Origin: Pseudoalteromonas rubra | GTDB taxonomy: Bacteria; Pseudomonadota; Gammaproteobacteria; Enterobacterales; Alteromonadaceae | DNA length: 64,000 bases | Direction: 5' to 3' | NCBI RefSeq assembly: GCF_005886805.2 | Contig: NZ_CP045429.1 | Location: forward strand, 4,124,501 to 4,188,500 | Part shown: one piece after another, positions 19,107-29,189 of the stretch | Layout: every line of letters starts with the position of its first letter | Numbering within the stretch: position 1 is the stretch's first letter | Made by a program: the position numbers and the translations under genes | The notes under the pieces: generated by a model | Databases searched by the model: none | Told to the model about the DNA's origin: nothing | Seen by the model: only the letters and a program-made list of their open reading frames with translations

Positions 19107-20324
19107 ATGAGTTTGTACATGCGCATCTATAATTTGATCGAAGAATCTTTGTTCTTCACCCTGACCCGCAAGATTTTTGGCAATCTGGGGTTTTTGTTAG
19201 TTTTTCAAATCATCACATTAGTGTGGCTGCACAGTGAACTAGCTGAGCAAAGCGGCTCTACCGGGGTTTTCTGGTTACTGGCTTTGATATCGGTTGGCGC
19301 CTTTATCTTCACCTTTTTCTATATGCGCTACCTGATTGTCCGCCCAGTACAGGCTATGCGCGACACGCTAGAACAGATCAACCGTCAGGATGGCGATCTC
19401 ACTGCCAGATTGCCACAATTCACGTATGACGAATTCCGTGACCTCAGCGAGCAATACAATACCTTTACGCAACATCTGAGCGAGTTGCTGGCTGCGACCT
19501 ATCAAAGCGCTGAAGCGGCGAACCGCAGCAATCAGCAGGTCACCGACTCCATGAAGCAAACCGCTTTACTGGGTAGTCAACAAATAGATCAGGGCGACAC
19601 CATTATCGCAGCCAGCGATCAGGTTACGCATAGCCTGCAAAGCATAGTGCACAACACCGATCAGGTTTATCAGGCCAATACAGAAAGTCTGCATTTTGTG
19701 CGTGGCTCTTCACAATCGTTGAGTACCCTGGTTAAAGAGGTTCAGCAAATTACCCACCTGTTGGGCAGCTTTTCATCCACCGTTGCCGGATTAAAAGAAA
19801 ACAGTGAGAACATTCGCAGTATTTTGAAAATGGTCGAAGAGTTCTCCGATCAGACCAACTTGTTAGCACTCAATGCCGCCATTGAAGCAGCACGAGCTGG
19901 AGAAGCGGGTCGTGGTTTTGCCGTGGTGGCCGATGAAGTGCGCAATCTGTCGGTCAAAGTTAACGATGCCACCCGTCAGATCAGTGATTTTATTAACCAA
20001 ATGGATGTGTTAGTGGGCGAGACTCATCAGGAATCAGAACAACTGATAGATCATTCCAGCTCTGCAGAACAGGCCATCCGCACCACCTCTCAGGGGTTTG
20101 CCGATATGTCTGAGGACTTTGAGCGCAACCAGTCCCAGTTGGAAGAAATTGTCAGTGCCGTCCATCAGCTTGAATCAACTCAGCAGCACACCCACGAGTC
20201 AGTACACCGCATTGTTGAGCTCGGCCAATCCGCCAAATCACAGATTGATGCAGCATTACAAGATTGTCAGGATGCACAGCAGCGCTCCACGCAAACCCAG
20301 CAGGAACTCAAACGCTTCGTCTGA
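19107..20324 (+). CDS. Methyl-accepting chemotaxis protein with minimal periplasmic loop
   Basis: A 405-residue chemoreceptor. Two membrane segments (about 25-42 and 53-72) are separated by only about ten residues, so it lacks the usual ligand-binding domain. A HAMP domain (about 73-125, ending in [19 protein letters not shown]) leads into the signalling helices with the conserved hairpin tip [21 protein letters not shown] and [10 protein letters not shown] that contacts CheA and CheW. No CheR-binding pentapeptide is seen. It is a single-gene unit. It may sense membrane state or work with a partner. Confidence 0.9.
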   Translation: MSLYMRIYNLIEESLFFTLTRKIFGNLGFLLVFQIITLVWLHSELAEQSGSTGVFWLLALISVGAFIFTFFYMRYLIVRPVQAMRDTLEQINRQDGDLTARLPQFTYDEFRDLSEQYNTFTQHLSELLAATYQSAEAANRSNQQVTDSMKQTALLGSQQIDQGDTIIAASDQVTHSLQSIVHNTDQVYQANTESLHFVRGSSQSLSTLVKEVQQITHLLGSFSSTVAGLKENSENIRSILKMVEEFSDQTNLLALNAAIEAARAGEAGRGFAVVADEVRNLSVKVNDATRQISDFINQMDVLVGETHQESEQLIDHSSSAEQAIRTTSQGFADMSEDFERNQSQLEEIVSAVHQLESTQQHTHESVHRIVELGQSAKSQIDAALQDCQDAQQRSTQTQQELKRFV

Positions 20325-20344
20325 GGGCCTGCTCAGGTCCCGGC

Positions 20345-21343
20345 TTACGCCCTGTCGACGTCAAATGCTATCACTTCTTTAAGCTGTTTCTTTCCGGTCG
20401 CCAGCATCACCAGGCGATCGACCCCTAATGCAACGCCGGCGCAGGCCGGTAATCCTTGTGTCAGCGCAGCCAAAAAGCGCGCATCTTTGGCCACAGGGGC
20501 CAGCCCCATCGCTATGCGCTGCGCATTATCTTCATCAAAGCGGGCACTTTGCTCAACGCCGTCGGTTAATTCGTTAAAGCCATTGGCCAACTCCATACCA
20601 CGATAATAGAGTTCAAACCGACCAGCGACTCTGGGATCCTTATCATTGAGTTGCGCCAGCGCAGCCTGAGAAGCAGGAAAATGGTAGACAAAACAGGGCG
20701 CCTGCTGGCCAATCAAAGGTTCAATCTCCATACAAAACAGCAATTGCAGCAGCGTATCACGATGTTGCTCTTGCTCAGCAACGTGCGCATGGCCACGCTG
20801 GCTGGCCAGTTGCCTCAATTCCTCCATCGAGGCACTCAGCGGGTCCAGGCCCAGATGGGTAATAAAGGCCTGCTGATAGCTCAATGACTCGGCTTCAGGG
20901 CAACCCAGGATGGCCTGCATCAAGTCATTGACTTCCGTCATGAGCCTAAACTCATCGAACCCGGGTCGATACCATTCCAGCATCGTAAACTCAGGGTTGT
21001 GATGTCGGCCAGATTCTTCATTTCGAAAGGCTTTGCCAACCTGGTAAATTGCGCCACTGCCCGCCGCTAACAGGCGCTTCATGGCAAACTCAGGTGAGGT
21101 TTGCAGATATAACGGCGTGCCAGTGGCGTGACCCGGGCCTACAAAGGTGGTTGCGAACGACGCAAGATGTACATCCGTCACCGAAGCTTGTGACAGACTG
21201 GGGGTTTCGACTTCCAATACCTCACGCTCAGCGAAGAAAGTGCGAATTTTAGCGAGGATCCCGGCACGCTGACGCAAAGTATCAATACTGGCACTGGGTG
21301 CCCAAACAATATCAGAGACCGGATCAGGCGCTGAATGACTCAT
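20345..21343 (-). CDS. epmA: EF-P lysine (beta-lysyl) ligase EpmA
   Basis: A 332-residue class II lysyl-tRNA-synthetase-like enzyme without an anticodon domain; it attaches (R)-beta-lysine to the lysine of elongation factor P. Class II motifs are visible: [15 protein letters not shown], the motif 2 region [19 protein letters not shown], and the C-terminal [15 protein letters not shown]. The ATG at 21343 has CTGGAG upstream; an in-frame TTG five codons earlier overlaps that site and is not preferred. It follows efp, but an intrinsic terminator stands between them. Confidence 0.93.
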   Translation of the reverse strand: MSHSAPDPVSDIVWAPSASIDTLRQRAGILAKIRTFFAEREVLEVETPSLSQASVTDVHLASFATTFVGPGHATGTPLYLQTSPEFAMKRLLAAGSGAIYQVGKAFRNEESGRHHNPEFTMLEWYRPGFDEFRLMTEVNDLMQAILGCPEAESLSYQQAFITHLGLDPLSASMEELRQLASQRGHAHVAEQEQHRDTLLQLLFCMEIEPLIGQQAPCFVYHFPASQAALAQLNDKDPRVAGRFELYYRGMELANGFNELTDGVEQSARFDEDNAQRIAMGLAPVAKDARFLAALTQGLPACAGVALGVDRLVMLATGKKQLKEVIAFDVDRA

Positions 21344-21356
21344 AATAACTCCAGAC

Positions 21357-21381
21357 AAAAAATCCCGGCAAGGGCCGGGAT
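21357..21381 (-). terminator. Intrinsic terminator between efp and epmA
   Basis: On the minus strand ATCCCGGC pairs with GCCGGGAT around a 4-nt loop (21362-21381), followed at once by a T-run. It lies downstream of efp, and its T-run ends only a few bases before the epmA ribosome site. efp transcripts should mostly stop here, with epmA made by read-through or its own promoter. Confidence 0.75.
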
Positions 21382-21447
21382 CTGTAGGTGGCTTATAGGT
21401 CCCGGCCTGCTCGATTTAAGAGCAGCCAGGCCACAAAGTATATAAGC

Positions 21448-22014
21448 TTACTTTACACGACTCACGTATTCGCCGCTGCGCGTATCTACTTTGATCACTT
21501 CACCAATTTGTACAAACAGAGGTACACGTACCACAGCACCTGTGCTCAATGTCGCAGGCTTACCACCGGTACCGGCTGTATCGCCTTTCAGGCCAGGATC
21601 TGTTTCTGTGATTTCCAGCTCTACAAAGTTAGGTGGAGTAACGGCAATGGGGTTACCGTTCCAAAGCGTGATAGTACATACATCGTTTTCAACCAACCAT
21701 TTTACCGCTTCGCCCAGTGCTTTTTCATCAGCTGCGATCTGCTCAAAGGTTTCGTTGTTCATAAAGTGCCAGAACTCACCATCTGTATACAGATAAGCCA
21801 GATCTGTGTCCATGACGTCCGCACCTTCAACCGATTCACCAGACTTAAAAGTTTTCTCTAAAACTTTACCTGAGATCAGCTTACGGATCTTAACGCGGTT
21901 AAACGCCTGGCCCTTACCGGGCTTGACCACTTCATTTTCCAGGATGGAGCAAGGCTCTCCATCGATCATAATTTTTAGGCCGCCCTTGAATTCGTTGGTG
22001 CTATAATTCGCCAT
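21448..22014 (-). CDS. efp: Translation elongation factor P
   Basis: A 188-residue three-domain factor that rescues ribosomes stalled on polyproline. The loop [10 protein letters not shown] carries the lysine that EpmA/EpmB modify, and domains II-III end with [18 protein letters not shown], the family C-terminus. The Lys in the PGKGQA loop, rather than Arg, agrees with the beta-lysylation type, and both modification genes flank it. Start ATG with GAGGATA upstream. Confidence 0.97.
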   Translation of the reverse strand: MANYSTNEFKGGLKIMIDGEPCSILENEVVKPGKGQAFNRVKIRKLISGKVLEKTFKSGESVEGADVMDTDLAYLYTDGEFWHFMNNETFEQIAADEKALGEAVKWLVENDVCTITLWNGNPIAVTPPNFVELEITETDPGLKGDTAGTGGKPATLSTGAVVRVPLFVQIGEVIKVDTRSGEYVSRVK

Positions 22015-22055
22015 CGTATCCTCTAATCTTTGTATTTCGAGTAATAAACCCGCTA

Positions 22056-23075
22056 ATGATACAAATAAATGAAGTAAATTTGCAGACTAACTGGCAAAAA
22101 GAATTGGCGAATGTCGTCACCAGTGCGGATGAGTTGCTCAGGCAGGTTGGCCTGGAGAACCATTTTAGTGAACAGGATTTAGCCGCTAAACGTTTGTTTC
22201 CATTAAGAGTTCCGCGCCCTTTCATCGCTAAAATGCGTTATGGGGATGCGCAGGATCCCTTGCTGCTGCAAGTGCTCCCTCAGCATCAGGAATTCCTGGC
22301 CAAAGCCGGTTTTAACAAAGATCCGCTCGACGAACAGCAGGCTGCGCTGCCCGGGCTACTGCATAAATACCGTTCCAGAGTGCTGTTAATGCTAAAAACC
22401 GGTTGTGCAGTAAACTGCCGTTACTGCTTTCGTCGCCATTTTCCGTATCAGGATAATCAGCTCAACAAACGCGCTTTGCAGGCTGTTTTCGATTATCTGA
22501 ATGCACACCCTGAGATCAATGAGGTCATTTTAAGTGGTGGCGATCCACTGATGGCCAAAGATGACATGCTTACCTGGCTGCTTGAGCAACTCAGTGATAT
22601 TCCCCATCTGACACGCCTGAGAATACACACCCGATTACCTGTGGTGATCCCGGCCAGAGTGACAGATACACTGTGCGAAACCCTGAGTCATAGTCGCCTG
22701 AAACCCGTGCTGGTCAACCACATTAATCATGCCAACGAAATAGATGTGCACTTTTCAGCGGCCATGCAAAAGCTGCGACGCGCTGGGGTGATGTTGTTAA
22801 ACCAGGCAGTCTTATTGAAAGGAATTAACGACACTCTGGATGCACAACAAGCACTGAGTGAGGCGCTATTTAGCGCGGATGTATTACCTTACTACCTGCA
22901 TGTGCTGGATAAAGTGGAAGGTGCGAGTCACTTTGATGTGACTGAGCAAACCGCTATTTCGCTCATGCATGACTTGCTCGAAACGCTCCCCGGGTTTTTG
23001 GTACCCAAATTGGTAAGAGAAATCGGCGGCGAACCAAGTAAGACGCCGATTGATTTGGGACTGAGCCCAGCCTGA
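22056..23075 (+). CDS. epmB: EF-P beta-lysylation protein EpmB (lysine 2,3-aminomutase)
   Basis: A 339-residue radical SAM enzyme that converts (S)-alpha-lysine to (R)-beta-lysine for EF-P modification. The iron-sulfur cysteines are in [13 protein letters not shown] (CxxxCxxC), followed by [15 protein letters not shown] and the PLP-binding C-terminal region with [19 protein letters not shown]. It is divergent from efp with only 41 bases between the two starts, so their promoters must overlap. Slightly shorter than lysine 2,3-aminomutases of catabolism, as usual for EpmB. Confidence 0.94.
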   Translation: MIQINEVNLQTNWQKELANVVTSADELLRQVGLENHFSEQDLAAKRLFPLRVPRPFIAKMRYGDAQDPLLLQVLPQHQEFLAKAGFNKDPLDEQQAALPGLLHKYRSRVLLMLKTGCAVNCRYCFRRHFPYQDNQLNKRALQAVFDYLNAHPEINEVILSGGDPLMAKDDMLTWLLEQLSDIPHLTRLRIHTRLPVVIPARVTDTLCETLSHSRLKPVLVNHINHANEIDVHFSAAMQKLRRAGVMLLNQAVLLKGINDTLDAQQALSEALFSADVLPYYLHVLDKVEGASHFDVTEQTAISLMHDLLETLPGFLVPKLVREIGGEPSKTPIDLGLSPA

Positions 23076-23130
23076 TACTGCACATAAGCAAAATGCTTAC
23101 ATATTCAAGTCGGGCGCAATCTATCAGCGC

Positions 23131-23328
23131 CTACACGTAGACGTTGATATTGTTGCCCATAGTGGCCGTGGTTGATTTTGCTGGTGCGGAATTACCAGCA
23201 GACTCAATTAAGGCCAGGGCGGCTTGTCCATCTGCTTTTTGCTGCTTTTTGGCTAGCTGCGCGCTCATTACTTCGCCGCTTTGCCCCGTCCCAGACATAG
23301 CAGGTAGGTTACTTCCGGATATATTCAT
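23131..23328 (-). CDS. YjfB-family putative motility protein
   Basis: A 65-residue protein with the general plan of the YjfB motility family: a central helix MSAQLAKKQQKADGQAALALIESA, a Pro/Ala/Ser linker and the terminal NNINVYV (the family usually ends in GxNIDVxV). The role is unknown; the family is common in flagellated bacteria. The ATG at 23328 (MNISGS) has AGGTATAAG upstream and is preferred over an in-frame start 26 codons earlier that would overlap the neighbouring gene's start. It runs divergently from the next gene. Confidence 0.65.
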   Translation of the reverse strand: MNISGSNLPAMSGTGQSGEVMSAQLAKKQQKADGQAALALIESAGNSAPAKSTTATMGNNINVYV

Positions 23329-23400
23329 AAGCTTATACCTGACAAGATTGATGGATCCAAGTACAATATCGGCCAATTCCCGTAAGTCTTTAGGAAAAAT

Positions 23401-23694
23401 ATGCAAGCCGTTATCGAAAAGCTGAATGAAAATCTAAAACTCGTTTACCGTCAAGCACTTGATGCCGATAAAAAATTAGACGAACTACAGCAGCAAGGTC
23501 ACGGAAAATTCCAGGCGCTATTTCCTGAAGACGCCGGCTTTGATTTTGCCGCCAAACGTTTCAAGCCTTACGTGCTTGATGTTGCAGCGGACGTCGAAGC
23601 ATTGAGTCAGGCGCAGCAGCTAGACGAGGCGCAACTGAAAAAGGCAGTCTTCAAGCTACAACAGCTGATCCAATTACTTGCGACTTTCAAGTAA
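23401..23694 (+). CDS. Small helical protein of unknown function
   Basis: A 97-residue acidic and Leu/Gln-rich protein predicted from its heptads to be almost wholly helical (LNENLKLVYRQALDADKKLDELQQ and QLKKAVFKLQQLIQLLATF). The middle GKFQALFPEDAGFDFAAKRFKPYVLD looks like a conserved core. I do not recognise the family. The ATG has AGGAAAAA upstream. It is a single-gene unit facing the DUF3016 gene. Confidence 0.7.
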   Translation: MQAVIEKLNENLKLVYRQALDADKKLDELQQQGHGKFQALFPEDAGFDFAAKRFKPYVLDVAADVEALSQAQQLDEAQLKKAVFKLQQLIQLLATFK

Positions 23695-23721
23695 GTGCAT
23701 GTAAGTTCGGCAATGGCAGCA

Positions 23722-24207
23722 TCATCCTTGCTCTTTTGCCGCAATCTCATTTTTGTACCACGCACTTAGCAGTCGTTTGTCGTAGTAAAACTCACTGTCT
23801 CGTCCCGTTCTCACCCGATCCATAAAAGACAGATCTTTCAGCACCTTCTCCTGCGCCTGTGCCACAACCGCGCCGTTATTATCGGTCAGCGTATAGCTTA
23901 TCTTAAGGCGTGGGAAGAAAATGGGCTTCACGATACGAATATCATGCATGTTGAAGCGCACATCACCCGCCAGATCAATATCATCAAAAGTGATATTTAG
24001 CTGGTAGCCATCAGGTGCCTTGGCCATCAACTTACTTAGGTGTTTTTCAAATTGTGAGGCAATCCGTTTGTGATAGCCTGCTTTACTTTCATTGGCCGGT
24101 ACCACATCACGATAATCATTAAAGTCTCGCCACGTGACATTCGCTTCTCCTGCCAGCGCAGCCAACGGACTCAAGCAAACTAGCGTAATTACATGTAAAC
24201 ATTTCAT
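23722..24207 (-). CDS. DUF3016 domain protein, secreted
   Basis: A 161-residue periplasmic protein: signal peptide MKCLHVITLVCLSPLAALA, then the DUF3016 opening EANVTWRDFNDYRDV, with DGYQLNITFDDIDLAGD and the C-terminal FMDRVRTGRDSEFYYDKRLLSAWY. The family is widespread in Alteromonadales and has no known function. The ATG at 24207 has GAGGAGAAG upstream; an in-frame start 16 codons earlier would spoil the signal peptide. Confidence 0.85.
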   Translation of the reverse strand: MKCLHVITLVCLSPLAALAGEANVTWRDFNDYRDVVPANESKAGYHKRIASQFEKHLSKLMAKAPDGYQLNITFDDIDLAGDVRFNMHDIRIVKPIFFPRLKISYTLTDNNGAVVAQAQEKVLKDLSFMDRVRTGRDSEFYYDKRLLSAWYKNEIAAKEQG

Positions 24208-24321
24208 GGTCTTCTCCTCACGATTGCCAACCCATCTGCGGTCGCATTGATACATTCAACCTCTAAATAGTCTGCATTTTTTGCTGAACGCGCAATGAAA
24301 GGTAACATTTGACGACAAATT

Positions 24322-24355
24322 GATACCAATCCACTGACTTTAGCGGACTGGTATC
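24322..24355 (-). terminator. Imperfect hairpin after the RND operon
   Basis: GATACCAATCCACT (24322-24335) pairs with AGCGGACTGGTATC (24342-24355) with two mismatches around a 6-nt loop, 12 bases past the pump gene's stop. No U-run follows, so it is a 3'-end hairpin or weak terminator. Confidence 0.45.
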
Positions 24356-24366
24356 TATCTCGTGCG

Positions 24367-27300
24367 TTACGACTTCACCGAAATGCGATACAACAGCGCA
24401 TATAACACGGGCACAACGCCTAATGTCAGTATAGTTGAAAACAACAAGCCCCCCATAATGGCCAGTGCCATAGGCTCCCACATTTCTCCGCCACCCAGGT
24501 AAAGCGGCACCAGGCCCAATACAGTCGTGGCTGTAGTGAGCAAAATGGGACGCATGCGCTGTTGCGCGGCCTGAATAATCGCCAGGACCGGGTCGTCTCC
24601 CTGATCCAACTCGTACTTAATCCGCTCCAGTAATACAATGGCGTTGTTAATCACAATGCCTGCCAATGAGATGATCCCCAGTAAGGTCATAAAGCCAAAA
24701 AATGACTGCCCAATCAGCAACCCGGCAACCACCCCAATAAAGCCCAGAGGAACCGTTGTCAGCACAATGGCCGACTTACGCAATGAATTGAACTGACCGA
24801 CCAACAAAATCACGATAATGAAGACTGCTATTGGCATTTTCTCAGCGATAGACTGATTCGCTTTACCAGAAGATTCGGCTTCACCACCCAGCTCATAGCT
24901 GTAACCAAACGGCCAGGATTTTTGTTGCTCCTCCAACCAGGGTTTAAGTTTAGAAAAGCCTTCATCAGCGGTGATACCGTCCAGCTGAGCGCCCACAGTG
25001 ACCGACTTCAGGCGGTCGCGCCGCAAGATCTGGGCGTTCTCCCACACCACTTCAATATCAGCCACCTGCTTCAGCGGCACCGATTTACCCGAAGCCTGAG
25101 AATACACCACCATGGCTTCCAGCTTACCGATATCCTGTCTGTCAGCAGCCACCGAACGCAAAGTGACCGGAATAAGCTCATCCCCTTCGCGATAACGGGT
25201 GAGCTCCAGACCACTGAGACCGGTTTGCAGTGAACTTGCTATGTCTTTACTAGAGACACCCGCACGCCGCGCGCGCGTCTGATTGATTTTGATCTGTAAT
25301 TTCTTGATTGGCAAACCCCAATCGTCACTCACGGCTTTCAATCCCGGTGTGTTACGCATTTGTGCTTTAAGCTCATTGACCAGTCCCGTCAGCACGTCGA
25401 TATCACTGCCAGATAAGCGTACTTCAACAGGGTTATCGATGGGTGAGCCGTTTTCTATCTTACGCTGCTTGATGAGCAAATCGGGATGACGCTGTAATGC
25501 ATATGTCTCGATTTTTGCCATCAGCTCATCAATATGCCGATATGAGGTGGTCGAGACTATCATCAACGCATAGTTTGAGCTGGCCGGTTCCGGCGTATGC
25601 GTCAGCAGGAACCTGGGACCACCATTACCCACATACGACACCCAATCGGTAACCCCTTGTTCACGTGTTTCGTTGACTTTGAGGTCGCGCAGTAAGAAGG
25701 CTTCCATATCTTTAACCATAGCTTCAGTCGCACTCAGGCGTGTGCCAATGGGTAGCTCCAATTCGACTTTAAAGTAGTCTCGGTCTGAGGGCGGGAAAAA
25801 CAACTTAGGCACCAACTGTAATCCCTGCAATGCCAGGAAAAACATCAATACACACCCGGCAAGTGTCATCCAACGATGCTTAATCAGCCCCATCAGGATC
25901 TGTTTATAAGTTAAATAGATACCTGCATCGTAATTAGCGGCTTGGGATTTAACCCGAGTAAACAGCACACACAGCATGGGGATCATAGTCATTGCCAGTA
26001 ACCAGGAGCACAGTAAGGTAATAGTCACCACTTTGAACAGGGATGCGGTGTATTCTCCCGTGGCGGATTCTGCCAGAAAAATCGGTAAAAACGCAGCACC
26101 TGTGGTCAACGAAGACACCAGCAGCGGCACTTTTAGCTCATCTGCTGAGTCAACCGCAGCATCAACCGCGGACTTGCCTCGTTCCATCTGCACCATGATG
26201 CTTTCTGACATCACAATCCCGTTATCAACCAGCATGCCCAGCGCAATAATCAGCGCAGCCAACGAGATCTGATCGATACTGATGTCAAAAAAGGACATCG
26301 CCAATATGCCGAATACCATGCTCATTGGGATCAGGCTGGCGACTATCAACCCAGTTCGCAAACCCAAGCTGAACAGCATCACCACGGTCACCACCAGTAC
26401 TGCCTGGATCAGGTTCGACACAAAATCATCAACCTTTTGCTCAACCTCTCGCGGTAGAAATGACAGTAGCTTAAAGTCCACCCCTATCGGGTAAACAGAT
26501 TCAAGATAATGGATCGCATCGAGTACTTGCTCACCCAACAGCAGATTATTACCGCCGTGGCGCATGGAAATGGCAATCGTCATCCCCTCTTTGTCTGCCA
26601 CTCGCACTTTAACCTTTGCTGGGTCGACATAATCGCGGTACACCCGGGCGATATCACTGAGCAGGATCACCTGCTCTGACCCTGTGATATTAATGATGGT
26701 ACCGGCAATGTCTTCCACCGATTCAAAGTTACCACTGGGCTCAAGCGCCAAGGTTTCATCATCAATAAAAATGGAGCCGCCTGGATTAACAATATTGCGC
26801 GCTGCCAGTTGATCTTTCAGTTGTCCGGGCGAAATCCCGAGTGATGCTAGTTTGGCATTTTCAAATTCAATGAAGACGCGCTGCTCCTGTGCACCGAAAA
26901 TGTCGACTTTTGCGGCTTCCGGCAACCTCAGCAGCTCATCTCTGACCTGCTCGGCCACTTCTTCCATCTCACGATAGGAGTAACCCTCCGCAGTCAGCCC
27001 GATGACAACGCCAAACACATCGCCAAATTCGTCGTTCACTATGGGTTTTTGCGCATCGCTGGGGAGGTCGTTTTCAACGGTTTCAATCTTGCGGCGTAAA
27101 TTATCCCAGATAGGCCGCATTTCCTTGTAGCTTTCTTTGATATTAACACTGACGATCGAAACACCGGTTTTAGAAGTACTTTTAACAAAGTCCAGCTCCG
27201 GAATTTGCTGCACCACCTTTTCAATTTTGTCGGTTACCAGTTCTTCAACCCGCTGCGGGCTTGCACCGGGAAAGTAAGTAACAACCTGTGCGGTTCTGAT

Positions 27301-27423
27301 AATAAAGCCAGGATCATAGTCTTTAGGCATCTTATTGAACGCCACGATGCCGAAAAACACCAGGGCAAAAATCAAAACCCAGGTTGTGCGATTATTCTCT
27401 AATGCTAATCGGGTGATGTTCAC
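24367..27423 (-). CDS. RND efflux pump, inner-membrane permease
   Basis: A 1018-residue RND transporter with the usual twelve membrane helices and two large periplasmic loops. The N-terminus (NRTTWVLIFALVFFGIVAFNKMPKDYDPG) and proton-relay helix 4 (LAALIIALGMLVDNGIVMSE) are clear; the relay pair reads Asp-Asn instead of Asp-Asp, as in a known sub-branch of the superfamily. It pumps drugs, detergents or metabolites across the envelope with its adaptor. It overlaps the adaptor gene by four bases. No outer-membrane channel is encoded here, so a TolC-type partner elsewhere is needed. Confidence 0.93.
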   Translation of the reverse strand: MNITRLALENNRTTWVLIFALVFFGIVAFNKMPKDYDPGFIIRTAQVVTYFPGASPQRVEELVTDKIEKVVQQIPELDFVKSTSKTGVSIVSVNIKESYKEMRPIWDNLRRKIETVENDLPSDAQKPIVNDEFGDVFGVVIGLTAEGYSYREMEEVAEQVRDELLRLPEAAKVDIFGAQEQRVFIEFENAKLASLGISPGQLKDQLAARNIVNPGGSIFIDDETLALEPSGNFESVEDIAGTIINITGSEQVILLSDIARVYRDYVDPAKVKVRVADKEGMTIAISMRHGGNNLLLGEQVLDAIHYLESVYPIGVDFKLLSFLPREVEQKVDDFVSNLIQAVLVVTVVMLFSLGLRTGLIVASLIPMSMVFGILAMSFFDISIDQISLAALIIALGMLVDNGIVMSESIMVQMERGKSAVDAAVDSADELKVPLLVSSLTTGAAFLPIFLAESATGEYTASLFKVVTITLLCSWLLAMTMIPMLCVLFTRVKSQAANYDAGIYLTYKQILMGLIKHRWMTLAGCVLMFFLALQGLQLVPKLFFPPSDRDYFKVELELPIGTRLSATEAMVKDMEAFLLRDLKVNETREQGVTDWVSYVGNGGPRFLLTHTPEPASSNYALMIVSTTSYRHIDELMAKIETYALQRHPDLLIKQRKIENGSPIDNPVEVRLSGSDIDVLTGLVNELKAQMRNTPGLKAVSDDWGLPIKKLQIKINQTRARRAGVSSKDIASSLQTGLSGLELTRYREGDELIPVTLRSVAADRQDIGKLEAMVVYSQASGKSVPLKQVADIEVVWENAQILRRDRLKSVTVGAQLDGITADEGFSKLKPWLEEQQKSWPFGYSYELGGEAESSGKANQSIAEKMPIAVFIIVILLVGQFNSLRKSAIVLTTVPLGFIGVVAGLLIGQSFFGFMTLLGIISLAGIVINNAIVLLERIKYELDQGDDPVLAIIQAAQQRMRPILLTTATTVLGLVPLYLGGGEMWEPMALAIMGGLLFSTILTLGVVPVLYALLYRISVKS

Positions 27424-28487
27424 TCACGACCTCCCTGGAATTTCACAACCTGCTGATCGGTCACTTTGCTCATACCTGCGGTCACCACGTGTGTGCCAGC
27501 TGTCACACCGGAGATCACCGGGAAGCCCAGCGAAGAGACCTCTCCAATCTGCACCGGCGTTTTGGTCACTTTACCTTTGCCGTCACCGAGCGAGGTAACC
27601 GTCCATACATAGTGGCCTTTGTCGTCTTTCAGCACTGTAGATAAAGGCAAATAGAGGCGGGATAACGCTTCACTGGGTGCACTGGCCATGACTTTGGCCG
27701 TCATTCCCGGCAAAATGTTATATCCGGGAGGAGGTAACATGCCGAGCGTGACCTCATAGGTTTTTGTCACCTCATCAGCCTGGGTACTGACCTCTACAAA
27801 AGTCAGTTCAAAGCGCTTGCCTTCTATCGCCGCAAATTCTGCAAACACCTGCTTCGGTGTGTCTTTGCTGACGTGGATCATAATACTTTCCGGTACATTT
27901 ACCTTCAGATTAATATGCTCTATGTCCTGTAAAGTTGCCACGACTTGCTTAGCCTGCACTTCTTCGAATTGTTCAACATGTGTGCGCGCAACAATCCCCG
28001 AGAATGACGCCCTGAGCTGGGTATAGTTCAGGTTGTTTCTGGCATTGGCCAGCTTCGTTTTGGCACTGGCAAATTGCGATTTAAGCAGATCATAATCTGA
28101 CTGACTGATGGTCCCGGTCACAATCAGTTGCTCACCCCGCTTAAAATCGGCTTCTGCTTTTTCAAAAGCCGCTTGCGCTTCCTCCACCGCTAGTTTGTAG
28201 TCGGTATCATCTACCTTTGCTATCACATCTCCTTGCGTCACTTCCTGGCCTTGTTTTACATTCAAGTGCGTCAATTCTCCAGACACTTTGAACGACAGAT
28301 CAGCGGTGCTGGCTGCATCAACCACAGCCGGAAATTCCTGGAGCGGCCCAAAATTATTAACACTGAGCTCGATCGTTCTCACTGGCCGCAATTGTGGTGC
28401 TTTATCAGCCGTGGTCTGTGGCTCAGAGCACGCGGACAGAACAGTCGCCATAACGCCGGCTAAAAGGAAGGTGTGCTTTCTTATCAT
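27420..28487 (-). CDS. RND efflux periplasmic adaptor (membrane fusion protein)
   Basis: A 355-residue adaptor with a lipoprotein-like signal (MATVLSACSE, lipobox Cys near residue 20). The order is beta-barrel/lipoyl half (ELTHLNVKQGQEVTQGDVIAKVDD), a helical hairpin (about 95-150), the second lipoyl half (LRASFSGIVARTHVEQFEEVQAKQ), and C-terminal membrane-proximal domains. It links the inner-membrane pump to an outer channel. It overlaps the pump gene and follows the DUF3313 lipoprotein by 12 bases. Confidence 0.92.
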   Translation of the reverse strand: MIRKHTFLLAGVMATVLSACSEPQTTADKAPQLRPVRTIELSVNNFGPLQEFPAVVDAASTADLSFKVSGELTHLNVKQGQEVTQGDVIAKVDDTDYKLAVEEAQAAFEKAEADFKRGEQLIVTGTISQSDYDLLKSQFASAKTKLANARNNLNYTQLRASFSGIVARTHVEQFEEVQAKQVVATLQDIEHINLKVNVPESIMIHVSKDTPKQVFAEFAAIEGKRFELTFVEVSTQADEVTKTYEVTLGMLPPPGYNILPGMTAKVMASAPSEALSRLYLPLSTVLKDDKGHYVWTVTSLGDGKGKVTKTPVQIGEVSSLGFPVISGVTAGTHVVTAGMSKVTDQQVVKFQGGRE

Positions 28488-28499
28488 AGGTGATCACCA

Positions 28500-29189
28500 C
28501 TATATCGTTTTTGATTTACTGATTGCTGTAACAAAATTATCTATCCAGACGTCGAGTACGGCTTTTACAGCCTGGGCATTTTCATCGCCATTTTGCTTTA
28601 CGACTGACTCTACCGCTTTGTGGGCAGACATCATCAGAACAGGTTCCTGACTGTCCCCCAAATAAAACATACTCTCCAGTGACACAGATGTCACAACCTC
28701 TGACTGTTCGGTTGCCATCAAGTAAGCGCTTTTGCCGGCGCTATATACCAGGCGAACCGGAATAAAGTCGCGTACTTCCATTTCACTCGGTGCAAATTCA
28801 ATTTGCGTAAACGCACCGCGGATCGTCAGTACATCCGGACCAAGCACCTGTGGCTGCTCAAGCAAAACCTGATAATGCACAGAGAGCTTTTGTTGCAGCT
28901 GGGCCTGCATATAGATACTTAATTTGGCCACATCTGCCGGGCTGAGCGAAACTTTAGCTTCGTCATTGAGTTGCAGCCATACTTCAAAATGTGGCAGGTA
29001 AATGGTGCGTATCTGTTTCAAAGCACCATTTTTAAGCTGTTCAGATACGTACAACGCGGTATCGGGATACGTATCAGAGGGTTTTAAACGCTGATAATCG
29101 GGTAAAAACCCTGAGCGTGTTGTCTGCTGGGTGCTGGCGCAACCGGTAATGAACAGGGCTAGGATAGCCCAGATCGCAATGTGACGCAT
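28500..29189 (-). CDS. DUF3313 family lipoprotein, first gene of RND operon
   Basis: A 229-residue lipoprotein: signal and lipobox LFITGCAS, then the DUF3313 opening TRSGFLPDYQRLKPSD. The family is found next to RND pumps and in outer-membrane fractions, with no settled function. The ATG at 29189 has GGAG eight bases upstream; an in-frame TTG two codons earlier is not preferred. Its position as first gene of an RND operon suggests a role in envelope assembly of the pump or in sensing its substrate. Confidence 0.82.
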   Translation of the reverse strand: MRHIAIWAILALFITGCASTQQTTRSGFLPDYQRLKPSDTYPDTALYVSEQLKNGALKQIRTIYLPHFEVWLQLNDEAKVSLSPADVAKLSIYMQAQLQQKLSVHYQVLLEQPQVLGPDVLTIRGAFTQIEFAPSEMEVRDFIPVRLVYSAGKSAYLMATEQSEVVTSVSLESMFYLGDSQEPVLMMSAHKAVESVVKQNGDENAQAVKAVLDVWIDNFVTAISKSKTI

